The position numbers were made by a program, and so were the translations under genes. Shown here piece by piece: positions 1 through 6,672 of a stretch of 9,945 nt of DNA. The stretch is from Candidatus Hydrothermarchaeum profundi (lineage in GTDB: Archaea > Hydrothermarchaeota > Hydrothermarchaeia > Hydrothermarchaeales > Hydrothermarchaeaceae), in the NCBI GenBank assembly GCA_002011125.2, contig MTMF02000016.1, forward strand, positions 1 through 9,945, read 5' to 3'. Below the pieces are notes generated by a model. The model worked only from the letters and a program-made list of their open reading frames with translations, was not told the DNA's origin and did no database searches. The first letter of the stretch is position 1; each line of letters begins with the position of its first letter.

Positions 1-698
1 TTCTGCCGCTTAAGCTGAGGCACCTGAGTTTTGACCACTACGGCGCCGTGCTCAGGGTTACCGGCAAGACCGGCGACAGGAGAATACGCCTGGTAGCCTC
101 TACCTTAGCGTTGCAGCGCTGGATAGAGGAGCACCCCGCAAAGAACAACCCCGACGCCTTCCTGTGGTGCAAGATTCCAACGCCCAACAACCCAAAGTGG
201 AAGAATCACCACCTGAGCTACGGTTTTGTCAGTCGCCTGCTGAAGGAGCTGGCAGCAAAGGCAGGGGTAAAGAAGAAGGTTAATCCTCATGCCTTCAGGC
301 ATGCTAGGGCTACCTTCCTGGCGAGGCATTTAAAGGAGCCTGAGATGCGGGAGTTCTTCGGCTGGGGCAAGGATTCAGAGATGCCCTCCATCTACGTCCA
401 CCTCAGCGGTAGAGACGTGGATAGCAGCGTCCTCAGCATCTACGGCATCAAGGATACGAGCAAAGCCGCTGAACCCAAGCTAAAAGCTGAGCAGTGCCCA
501 AGATGCAGAGAACCCAACGACCCTGCAAGCAGGTTCTGCCGCAGGTGCGGCCTGCCCCTCGGCAAGTTCTACAACGTCGACAAGCTCGAGGATGTGCTGC
601 TCGAGTTCCTGAAGGTGATCGCAGAAACATTCCCTGAGGTAAAGGAGAAGTTCAGGGAGGTGGTAAGAAGAAAGGGAGCGGAGGAGGTGTTTATGTGA
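1..698 (+). CDS. Tyrosine recombinase/integrase with C-terminal zinc ribbon (5'-truncated by window edge)
   Basis: C-terminal part of a phage-type integrase/XerC-D-like tyrosine recombinase, which cuts and rejoins DNA through a 3'-phosphotyrosine. The frame is open to the left edge (codons from position 3), and residues before the GTG at 48 still fit the family (LRHLSFDHYGAVLRVTGKTG), so 48 is not the true start. Counting from the codon at 48: the beta-hairpin lysine is K7, the HxxR box is H81-A-F-R84, and the nucleophile is probably Y116 in PSIYVHLSG. The usual second His/Trp position is W106 in FFGWG. The first catalytic Arg lies outside the window. After the catalytic domain comes a CxxC-x10-CxxC zinc ribbon (C150, C153, C164, C167) and a charged helix, an arrangement I associate with archaeal integrases. 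Codon choice is clearly GC-richer than in the genes to the right. It may mobilise an integrated element or be a resident recombinase. Its target site is not visible. Confidence 0.88.
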   Translation, partial: LPLKLRHLSFDHYGAVLRVTGKTGDRRIRLVASTLALQRWIEEHPAKNNPDAFLWCKIPTPNNPKWKNHHLSYGFVSRLLKELAAKAGVKKKVNPHAFRHARATFLARHLKEPEMREFFGWGKDSEMPSIYVHLSGRDVDSSVLSIYGIKDTSKAAEPKLKAEQCPRCREPNDPASRFCRRCGLPLGKFYNVDKLEDVLLEFLKVIAETFPEVKEKFREVVRRKGAEEVFM

Positions 699-739
699 GG
701 GAGATAGGGATTAATAAAATCTCTAAAAAGACATATAAA

Positions 740-762
740 AAACATAAAATTTTTGATTTTTC
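740..762 (+). terminator. Possible T-run terminator after the integrase gene
   Basis: Two T-runs (750-754 and 757-761) lie about 50 bases after the integrase stop codon. Archaeal RNA polymerase can terminate at oligo-T tracts without a strong hairpin. No stem-loop is obvious here, so this is a weak call. Confidence 0.25.
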
Positions 763-910
763 AAGAAATTAAATGTAATAAAAGCGAGATAGATACAAAG
801 GAGAGATATAAACAAAGACAGGAAATATACACATAGGTTTAAGCCTGGGGTGCAAAGTCAACATTCTTAGAATTAACGATGTTGTACCTCGTTTTCTAAC
901 GTTTATCGAC

Positions 911-926
911 CTTTCAAAGTTGAAAG
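911..926. repeat. 16-bp perfect inverted repeat in the intergenic region
   Basis: CTTTCAA-AG-TTGAAAG is fully symmetric apart from the two central bases. A dyad of this size could be an operator for a dimeric regulator, but no regulator gene is in the window and no second copy was found. The short word TTGAAAG also ends many archaeal CRISPR repeats, but there is no repeat-spacer periodicity here. Confidence 0.3.
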
Positions 927-993
927 CAAACCCTTCGTTTTTCGCGTTGCACCTCAATATTTTGCATTCCAAACCGGGCTAGCAAGGTGATGA

Positions 994-1191
994 ACCTCAG
1001 TTTTAGCGCTTCAGTACTTAAAGGTTTATTTCGAAATTTCAGAGGTAGAAAATTTTACCCGTTTTTACGCTTTTATGCTTCAAGTGAGAGATTGCGTAAT
1101 GCAGCGGGTTTATGAGCTTCTAAGGAGCTGGTGGTTGGAGGGATTTGGGAGAGAAGATGATGGTGAGGATGAAGGGGAGGCAAAAAATTGA
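994..1191 (+). other. Short open reading stretch, possible small ORF or gene relic
   Basis: The frame is free of stops from 994 to the TGA at 1189-1191, about 65 codons. The first ATG is at 1075, giving a 38-residue product (MLQVRDCVMQRVYELLRSWW then an acidic tail ending EDEGEAKN). There is no Shine-Dalgarno site before the ATG. The upstream residues (FEISEVENFTRFYAFMLQ) are not obviously random. It could be a relic of a larger gene, a small protein or a chance opening. I recognise no family. Confidence 0.12.
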
Positions 1192-1254
1192 AATAACATT
1201 TCATTCTTTCTGCTTTGTCCGATCCCCCTTTGCTATCTTTTAAGGAGACTACAC

Positions 1255-1269
1255 AAAAAAGTTTAAGAG
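1255..1269 (+). promoter_or_regulatory. hsdR: Candidate archaeal BRE/TATA promoter upstream of hsdR
   Basis: An A-run followed by GTTTAAGAG resembles an archaeal BRE plus TATA box (A-rich element followed by TTTA-type box). Transcription starting about 25 bases downstream would give a leader of roughly 90 bases before the hsdR ATG at 1385. A second AT-rich stretch at 1354-1365 could serve a shorter transcript. It is found by eye only. Confidence 0.22.
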
Positions 1270-1339
1270 GGATTGGTAGCTAAAGATGAGACAGTAGGGA
1301 GGTGGTCGAAAGTAAGACCTCGTATCAGAATGGGACACA

Positions 1340-1376
1340 CTAATAAGAACTTATTGAAAAAATAGATTCTAATAAG
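1340..1376. promoter_or_regulatory. Palindrome and direct repeat immediately upstream of hsdR, possible operator
   Basis: AATAAG-AA-CTTATT at 1342-1355 is a perfect dyad. The 8-mer CTAATAAG occurs at 1340-1347 and again at 1369-1376, a 29-base offset (close to three helical turns), and the second copy ends 8 bases before the hsdR ATG. This is a plausible binding site controlling the hsd-Argonaute-SIR2 operon, since the locus needs timed expression of modification before restriction. No regulator gene is visible. Confidence 0.28.
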
Positions 1377-1384
1377 TGGTGCTC

Positions 1385-3871
1385 ATGCTCAATGAAGCTG
1401 ACACACGAGCAAAGCTTATAGATCCAGAACTTTGGAAAAGTGGATGGGACGAAAGTAAGATAAAAAGAGATATCTACATTCCCGGCAAAATTATAGATGA
1501 AAATGGGAGGAGACAAAGACCTAAGAAGCCTGACTATGTTCTCTATTACAACCCCTACCTTCCAATAGCTGTGGTTGAGGCTAAAGAAGAAGGAAAATCC
1601 GCCTTAGATGGCATGGCACAGGCAAAGGAGTACGCCAAAAGATTGGGTGTTTTCTTTGCCTACTCCACAAATGGGCATGAAATAGAAGAGTTTGATTTTA
1701 CAACAAATATTCAGAGAACTATTGAGAGATTTCCAACACCAGAAGAGCTATACAAAAGATATTCCGAATTTGTCTTTAAACAGGAGACAAAAGTAGACCC
1801 ATTGAAATACCCTTATTACTCAGTACCGGGTGGGAAAAAGCCAAGATACTACCAAGAGGCGGCAATAAAGCGAGCTATTGAAGCAATTCTTCAGGGAAAA
1901 AAGAGAGTACTTCTAACAATGGCAACAGGCACAGGAAAAACTTTTGTCGCCTTTCAGATAGTTTGGAAGCTTTTGAATTCCGGCTACTTCCAGAGGGTTC
2001 TATATATTGCAGACAGAAACTTTCTCCGAGATCAGGCTTACAACGAATTCGCCCCCTTTGAAGATGCCAGAGCAATTATAGAGGAGGGCAACGCCCCCAA
2101 GAACAGGCAGGTTTACTTCAGCATATACCAAGCCCTCTACAGCGGCGACGAAGAAAAGAGACTCTATCGAGAGTATCCACCTGACTTTTTTGACATGGTT
2201 ATTATCGACGAGTGCCACCGATCTGGTTATGGCACGTGGAAGGAAATCCTCGACTACTTTGGAGATGCAGTACACCTCGGAATGACGGCTACGCCTAAGA
2301 GGAGCGACAACATAGACACCTACGCCTACTTTGGTAAGCCTGTGTATTCCTACAGCATGGGACAGGGAATTGAGGACGGCTTTCTTGCACCTTTCCATAT
2401 TTACCGCATCTTTACAAATATAGACAAAAAGGGTTTGCACTTGGAAGAGGCCCTTCACCAAGGTGCCAGAGTTTATATTCCTGAGGAGACGGATGTGAGG
2501 GACATCTATACACTTGAGAACTTTGAAAGGGAGATTATTCTACCGGACAGAACAAAGAAGATATGCCAGCATCTGGCGAGCCTCCTCGACAAGTTTGGAC
2601 CCTTGGAGAAAACCATTGTCTTCTGTGTTAATAGGGAGCATGCCGCACAGGTTGCCAAGGAGTTACAGAACAGCTTTGCCCATCTTGGTTACTCTGACTA
2701 TGCTGTTAGAATAGTGGCTGAGGAGAGCGATGTTAAGGAAGTTTATGAGAATTTTAAGGACTCTGAGAAAACTACCCCTGTGGTGGCAACAACTGTAGAC
2801 CTCCTAACAACGGGTGTTGATATCCCCTCAGTTAAAAATCTGGTTTTTCTGAAGCCTATAAGCTCCAAGGTTTACTTTAAGCAGCACATTGGCAGAGGTT
2901 CAAGAATAGATAAGGTTTCAAAGAAGTACTTTTTCAGGATAATAGATTATGTAAATGCGACACGCCTGCTTGATGACTGGGATTATCCCTCCGATGTGGG
3001 AGGTGCAGTAGAGGTAGAAGGCCCCTTCGACCTTGAGCTTAGGGGATTTGTGCTGCATTCTGAGACCAATGAGCCTATAGATTCAGCTACAATTAAAGCC
3101 CAGATAGCACCCAATATGCAGAGGCTTGCCAAAAGCGATGGTAGGGGTTATTTCGTGCTGGACAGGTTGCCCTGCTTTTCCATTACTCTGGTAATTTCCA
3201 AATATGGCTTCAGAACCAGGCGGGTGACCATTACCCCAAGCGAAGATATGGAGCCAATCATTGTCGAGCTTAAGCCTGAGAAGCCTAAGAGGAAGAAGAT
3301 AGTTGCAGAAGGAGTTGAGGTTTATATTGCAGAGGAGACTCAGGTCTTTATATCTTCTTCTGGAAAGACGCTGACAGACGCAGAATATAAAGAGTATTCA
3401 AAGGAGGGAGTTATCAAAAGGGTTGCCACTCTCGGAGACTTTTACAAGCTGTGGATTGATAGGGAGAAAAGGAGGAAGTTTTTGGAGGAGTTGTACAAGG
3501 AATCTATAAACCCTGAGCTTCTTGCAAATATTCTCAAAGCACCTGATGCAGATGCCTTTGATGTTCTCGCGCATGTTGCCTTTGGTGCTCCTATTTTGAC
3601 GAGAGATGAAAGGGCGAGAGCTTTTATGAACAAGAAAAAGAAAGTAATAGAAGCTCTGGGAGGCAAAGCCCAGGAAGTTGTGCTCTCTCTTCTGGAGAAG
3701 TACAAAGCAGGAGGTATTGAGCAGATTACAAGCCCAGATATATTCGAGGTGTCGCCTTTCGACAAGATGGGTTACCTCCGTGGTGTGGCTGAGATTTTTG
3801 GCGGTATTGATAAGCTTAAGGAGGCAATAGAGCTTATAGAGAAGGGAATCTACGAGAGCGTGGAGGTGTAG
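1385..3871 (+). CDS. hsdR: Type I restriction enzyme, endonuclease/translocase subunit HsdR (EcoAI/EcoEI-like)
   Basis: Motor and nuclease subunit of a type I R-M complex: it translocates DNA with ATP and cuts unmodified DNA far from the recognition site. Numbering from the ATG at 1385 (828 aa): an N-terminal PD-(D/E)XK nuclease shows D50 and E65-A-K67; Walker A is ATGTGKT at 180-186; the DEAD-like box is DECH at 275-278; motif III is TAT at 301-303; motif VI is QHIGRGSR at 500-507. A C-terminal domain resembling the EcoEI R-subunit C-terminus begins near residue 640. Residues about 549-630 form a probable carboxypeptidase-regulatory-like insert, listed separately. I chose ATG 1385 because MLNEADTRAKLIDPELW matches the usual family N-terminus; GTG at 1376 or 1379 would add two or three residues. 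It is first in an operon with hsdM, 4 bases away, and the hsdM ribosome site lies in its last codons. All key motifs are intact, so it should be active. Confidence 0.95.
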   Translation: MLNEADTRAKLIDPELWKSGWDESKIKRDIYIPGKIIDENGRRQRPKKPDYVLYYNPYLPIAVVEAKEEGKSALDGMAQAKEYAKRLGVFFAYSTNGHEIEEFDFTTNIQRTIERFPTPEELYKRYSEFVFKQETKVDPLKYPYYSVPGGKKPRYYQEAAIKRAIEAILQGKKRVLLTMATGTGKTFVAFQIVWKLLNSGYFQRVLYIADRNFLRDQAYNEFAPFEDARAIIEEGNAPKNRQVYFSIYQALYSGDEEKRLYREYPPDFFDMVIIDECHRSGYGTWKEILDYFGDAVHLGMTATPKRSDNIDTYAYFGKPVYSYSMGQGIEDGFLAPFHIYRIFTNIDKKGLHLEEALHQGARVYIPEETDVRDIYTLENFEREIILPDRTKKICQHLASLLDKFGPLEKTIVFCVNREHAAQVAKELQNSFAHLGYSDYAVRIVAEESDVKEVYENFKDSEKTTPVVATTVDLLTTGVDIPSVKNLVFLKPISSKVYFKQHIGRGSRIDKVSKKYFFRIIDYVNATRLLDDWDYPSDVGGAVEVEGPFDLELRGFVLHSETNEPIDSATIKAQIAPNMQRLAKSDGRGYFVLDRLPCFSITLVISKYGFRTRRVTITPSEDMEPIIVELKPEKPKRKKIVAEGVEVYIAEETQVFISSSGKTLTDAEYKEYSKEGVIKRVATLGDFYKLWIDREKRRKFLEELYKESINPELLANILKAPDADAFDVLAHVAFGAPILTRDERARAFMNKKKKVIEALGGKAQEVVLSLLEKYKAGGIEQITSPDIFEVSPFDKMGYLRGVAEIFGGIDKLKEAIELIEKGIYESVEV
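3029..3274 (+). other. Predicted carboxypeptidase-regulatory-like (Ig-fold) domain within HsdR
   Basis: Residues about 549-630 of HsdR carry the pattern of a CarboxypepD_reg beta-sandwich: LRGFVLHSETNEPIDSATI, then S-D-G-R-G-Y-F-V-L-D-R-L and later V-I-S-K-Y-G-F-R-T with a closing VELKPEKP strand. It lies between the end of the helicase core (YFFRIIDYVNATRLLD) and the C-terminal domain (IVAEGVEVYIAEE). The fold is usually found in secreted or surface proteins and, as far as I know, is not part of canonical HsdR. It might bind protein or DNA partners. The call rests on motif recognition, not on a search. Confidence 0.6.
3862..3868 (+). promoter_or_regulatory. hsdM: Shine-Dalgarno site that fixes the hsdM TTG start
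   Basis: GGAGGTG lies within the last codons of hsdR, 7 bases before the TTG at 3876. No ATG or GTG is nearby, and the product from this TTG (MNRRDLASKIWRACDIMRSD) matches the HsdM N-terminus, so the rare start is supported. Confidence 0.75.
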
Positions 3872-3875
3872 TTTT

Positions 3876-5393
3876 TTGAATCGCAGAGACCTTGCCAGTA
3901 AGATATGGAGAGCCTGCGACATAATGAGGAGCGATGATGGCACAACGGGCATTCTTGAGTACATGGAGCAGCTTTCATGGATGATTTTCCTCAAGGTGTT
4001 TGAGGATGTAGAGAGGAGGTTTGAAGACAAGGCTCTGTTTGAGGGAAAGCCCTACTCTCCGATTATAGAACCCCGGTTTAGATGGTCTTCGTGGGCAACC
4101 AAGGATGACAGAGAACTTGAGGAGTACTTCACCGATGAAGAGCTCAGAAACATGAGGGCAACAAATGAGCATATTTTAATTGCCTTCATTGACAGAAAGC
4201 TCTTTCCCTATCTAAAATCACTGAGAGGTTCTCCTGAGAGGGAGAGGATTGCGAGCATCTTTCAGGAGTTTCGCGGGAATAGGATGAAATCTCCCTACAA
4301 TTTGAGGGATGTAATCTCCCTCCTGAATGATATCGACTTCTACAATCCCGAGGATTCCCATGTGCTCTCTCAGGTATATGAAGAGCTTCTAATACGCATG
4401 GGCAGAGAGGGCGGGGTTGCCGGCGAATTTTACACCCCGAGACCTATTGTAAGGCTGATGGTTAAGATTGTAAATCCGCAGATTGGTGAGAGGGTTTTTG
4501 ACCCCTTCTGCGGCTCCTGCGGTTTTATTGTTGAGTCCTACAATCACATGAAGGAATCTAAGGAGCTGCTGATTGAAGACCACAGAACTCTCCAGAAGGA
4601 AACCTTCTATGGACAGGAGAAGAAGCCTCTGCCCTACTTAATAGGTGTGATGAACTGCCTGCTGCATGGACTGCTTACCCCTAACATAGTCAGAAAGAAC
4701 ACCTTGGAGGAGAATATAAGGAATATCCCTGAGAGTGAGAGGTATGATGTAATTTTAACCAATCCCCCCTTCGGCGGAAAAGAGGGCAAGCATATAAAGC
4801 AAAACTTCCCCTACCCTTCGAGCAAGACTGAGATTTTAGCCCTGCAGTATGTGATGAAGAAGCTCAAGAAGGGTGGTAGATGCGGAATTGTTGTGCCCGA
4901 AGGCATTCTCTTCAACATCTCAGAGAAAGCCTTTGTCAAAACCAAGAAGGACTTGCTGGAAAACTACAACCTCCACACAATTATAAGCCTTCCTCAGGGT
5001 GTATTCGCCAATGTAACTTCCACAGGACAGGGACCCAAGACTAATCTACTTTTCTTTGACAGAGATGGCCCCACCAAGGAAATCTGGTACTACGACTTTG
5101 CAGGCTACTCTGAAGCTGTGCTTGGAAAGAAGTACACAAAGGCAAACCCCGTTATTTACGAAGATTTGAAGGATGCCTTTGAAAAGTGGGAGAAGAGGGA
5201 AATCTCAGAGTGGTCGTGGATTACGCCAGTAGAGGAGATAGTTGAAAACGACTACGACCTCACAGCGAGGAATCCAAACAGGAAAGAGGAAATAAGCTAC
5301 AGGGAGCCTATAGAAATAGTTGAAAGCATATCCACCAAAGAAGAAGAAATTTCAAGAATTCTGAATGAGCTGAGTGCAATTCTAAGAGGCTGA
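3876..5393 (+). CDS. hsdM: Type I restriction enzyme, DNA methyltransferase subunit HsdM (N6-adenine)
   Basis: Methyltransferase subunit: transfers a methyl group from S-adenosylmethionine to adenine N6 at the site chosen by HsdS, and is also needed for restriction. The 505-aa product starts at TTG 3876. The N-terminal HsdM_N helical domain spans about 1-160 (ILEYMEQLSWMIFLKVFEDVE). The catalytic domain carries GEFYTPRPIVRLMV (183-196), the SAM-binding motif I D209-P-F-C-G-S-C-G-F217, and the gamma-class catalytic motif N296-P-P-F299 in VILTNPPFGG. The C-terminal tail (about 475-505) is a charged helix likely to contact HsdS. Motif I is slightly unusual: most relatives read C-G-[ST]-G-G-F, whereas here a Cys replaces the first Gly of the GG pair. 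It lies 4 bases after hsdR and 4 bases before hsdS. Length is ordinary for the family. Confidence 0.95.
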   Translation: MNRRDLASKIWRACDIMRSDDGTTGILEYMEQLSWMIFLKVFEDVERRFEDKALFEGKPYSPIIEPRFRWSSWATKDDRELEEYFTDEELRNMRATNEHILIAFIDRKLFPYLKSLRGSPERERIASIFQEFRGNRMKSPYNLRDVISLLNDIDFYNPEDSHVLSQVYEELLIRMGREGGVAGEFYTPRPIVRLMVKIVNPQIGERVFDPFCGSCGFIVESYNHMKESKELLIEDHRTLQKETFYGQEKKPLPYLIGVMNCLLHGLLTPNIVRKNTLEENIRNIPESERYDVILTNPPFGGKEGKHIKQNFPYPSSKTEILALQYVMKKLKKGGRCGIVVPEGILFNISEKAFVKTKKDLLENYNLHTIISLPQGVFANVTSTGQGPKTNLLFFDRDGPTKEIWYYDFAGYSEAVLGKKYTKANPVIYEDLKDAFEKWEKREISEWSWITPVEEIVENDYDLTARNPNRKEEISYREPIEIVESISTKEEEISRILNELSAILRG

Positions 5394-5397
5394 GCAA

Positions 5398-6672
5398 ATG
5401 GTTCAGACAAAATTGATTGAGTTCAAATCCACTGGAAAACAGGATAATTATGAAATCAGAGAAATGAGGGGTCCCTATCCTCTGCCAAAGGGGTGGAAGT
5501 GGGTGAGGTTAGGGGATGTAGCTTATACCACGAGTGGTGGAACTCCTAGTAGGTCTAATAAAAAATACTGGCAAAATGGAAACATTCCTTGGGTAAAGTC
5601 TGGAGAACTTGAGGATAATATAATTTATGATACAGAAGAAAAAATTACTGAAATTGGTTTAAAAAATTCAAACTGTAAGATTTTTCCTAAGGGCACATTA
5701 TTGGTAGCAATGTACGGGGCAACTGTAGGCAAAACAGCAATTTTAGGCATTGACGCAGCTACTAATCAAGCAGTATGTGCAATTTTCCCTAATAACATAA
5801 TTAATAGAGACTATATTAGATATTATCTGGTTTTTATCAGACCAAAACTTATAGAAAGAAGCAAAAATTTAGGTGGTGCTCAACCCAATATAAGTCAAGA
5901 ATTTATAAAATCCCTAAAAATCCCCATCCCCTTCCACAACGGCAAACCAGACCTCCAAGAACAAAAACGCATCGTGGCGAAAATTGAAGCCCTATTCCAA
6001 AAGCTGGACAGAGTAAAAGAGCTGAGACGCCAAGCCAAGAAAGAGGCTGAGGAGCTTTTACAGGCGGCGTTGCACAAGGTGTTTTCGAGGGCTGATGAAA
6101 AAGGTTGGAAGTGGGTGAGGTTGGGGGATGTAGCCGAGATAATTATGGGACAATCTCCACCTTCTGAAACTTATAATGATAATGGAGAAGGTTTACCATT
6201 CTATCAGGGAAAGGTAGATTTTGGCGATCTTTATCCAAGTCCAAGGATTTATTGCACATCTCCGAGTAGGGTTGCTGAGCCTCATGATATATTAATTTCA
6301 GTTAGAGCCCCAGTAGGTCCTGTAAACATTGCTAATCAGCAGTGTGGTATTGGAAGAGGTTTAGCAGCTATAAGACCTAAAAATTTGAAAAGTTTCTATG
6401 TGTTTTATTGGTTTAAATATCTCGAAGATAAGTGGAATGTTGGAGGAACAACTTTTGGGGCAATAAAGAAGCCGGATCTTATAAATCACAAACTCCCCAT
6501 TCCCTTCCGCAATGGCAAACCCGACCTCGAAGAACAAAAACGCATAGTTGCTTATCTTGATGAGATTGCGGAAAAGCAGAGGAAACTTTTAAAACTCTAT
6601 GAAGATACTGAGAGAGAGATTGAGGAGATGAGGCAGGCGATATTGAATAAGGCATTTAGGGGGGAATTGTGA
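5398..6672 (+). CDS. hsdS: Type I restriction enzyme, specificity subunit HsdS with two target-recognition domains
   Basis: Specificity subunit that selects the bipartite DNA target and bridges the methyltransferase and nuclease subunits. The 424-aa product has two half-subunits. TRD1 spans about 29-178, from PLPKGWKWVRLGDVAYTTSG to IPIPF, followed by a conserved helix (LQEQKRIVAKIEALF to about 228). TRD2 spans about 233-371, from EKGWKWVRLGDVAEIIMG to LPIPF, followed by the second helix (LEEQKRIVAYLDEI) and the usual ending QAILNKAFRGEL. The two helices form the antiparallel spacer that sets the gap between half-sites. The TRD cores are visibly more AT-rich than the conserved parts, which is typical of swapped TRDs. 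The start is ATG 5398, with AGAGG about 9 bases upstream. The stop codon overlaps the Argonaute start. The recognition sequence cannot be read from the protein by eye. Confidence 0.95.
   Translation: MVQTKLIEFKSTGKQDNYEIREMRGPYPLPKGWKWVRLGDVAYTTSGGTPSRSNKKYWQNGNIPWVKSGELEDNIIYDTEEKITEIGLKNSNCKIFPKGTLLVAMYGATVGKTAILGIDAATNQAVCAIFPNNIINRDYIRYYLVFIRPKLIERSKNLGGAQPNISQEFIKSLKIPIPFHNGKPDLQEQKRIVAKIEALFQKLDRVKELRRQAKKEAEELLQAALHKVFSRADEKGWKWVRLGDVAEIIMGQSPPSETYNDNGEGLPFYQGKVDFGDLYPSPRIYCTSPSRVAEPHDILISVRAPVGPVNIANQQCGIGRGLAAIRPKNLKSFYVFYWFKYLEDKWNVGGTTFGAIKKPDLINHKLPIPFRNGKPDLEEQKRIVAYLDEIAEKQRKLLKLYEDTEREIEEMRQAILNKAFRGEL
5491..5522 (+). repeat. HsdS conserved-segment repeat A, copy 1 (entry to TRD1)
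   Basis: This 32-base stretch encodes GWKWVRLGDVA at the start of TRD1. It matches 6103-6134 at 30 of 32 bases. Confidence 0.85.
5921..5972 (+). repeat. HsdS conserved-segment repeat B, copy 1 (exit of TRD1)
   Basis: This 52-base stretch encodes the PIPFHNGKPDLQEQKR region that leaves TRD1 and begins the first helix. It matches 6494-6545 at 47 of 52 bases. Confidence 0.85.
6103..6134 (+). repeat. HsdS conserved-segment repeat A, copy 2 (entry to TRD2)
   Basis: Second copy of the 32-base stretch at 5491-5522, at the start of TRD2, with two mismatches. The near-identity at DNA level allows recombination between half-genes. Confidence 0.85.
6494..6545 (+). repeat. HsdS conserved-segment repeat B, copy 2 (exit of TRD2)
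   Basis: Second copy of the 52-base stretch at 5921-5972 with five mismatches. Repeats A and B bracket each TRD, so a TRD can be exchanged as a cassette by homologous recombination. Confidence 0.85.

Larger units (their letters stand above)
699..1384. other. AT-rich intergenic region with short palindromes, no convincing gene
   Basis: This stretch separates the integrase from hsdR. I see no tRNA, no CRISPR array and no convincing protein gene. It contains a perfect 7-bp inverted repeat with a 2-base centre at 911-926 (CTTTCAA-AG-TTGAAAG), an 11-base palindrome at 863-873 (ATTCT-T-AGAAT) enclosed by CAACAT/ATGTTG arms at 859-864 and 879-884, and the 10-base palindrome ATTTCGAAAT at 1028-1037. 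A GGTGCAA word at 849-855 recurs as its complement TTGCACC near 947-953. A short open stretch at 994-1191 is listed separately. In AT-rich DNA some palindromes arise by chance. Confidence 0.6.

Noticed and set aside
911-926. CRISPR repeat suggested by the TTGAAAG ending
   Set aside because: Only one copy is present, with no regular spacing and no cas genes in the window.
769-972. Minus-strand 67-codon frame starting at a TTG
   Set aside because: It has a rare start with no ribosome site, ends in hydrophobic AT-driven residues, and overlaps the palindrome cluster. I see no family resemblance.
985-1060. C/D-box small RNA suggested by GTGATGA at 987-993
   Set aside because: No CTGA D box is found at a suitable distance downstream, and no C'/D' pair.
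1261-1330. tRNA-like stretch (GGTAGC, then GGTCGAAAG)
   Set aside because: No acceptor stem pairing, anticodon arm or T-loop consensus could be assembled.
2000-2461. Minus-strand frame of 153 codons within hsdR
   Set aside because: It is antisense to the helicase motifs of hsdR, with no own signal or recognisable domain.
3398-4030. Long minus-strand frame of 210 codons across the hsdR/hsdM junction
   Set aside because: It lies entirely opposite two well-supported genes whose motifs are intact. Its composition is what a shadow frame gives.
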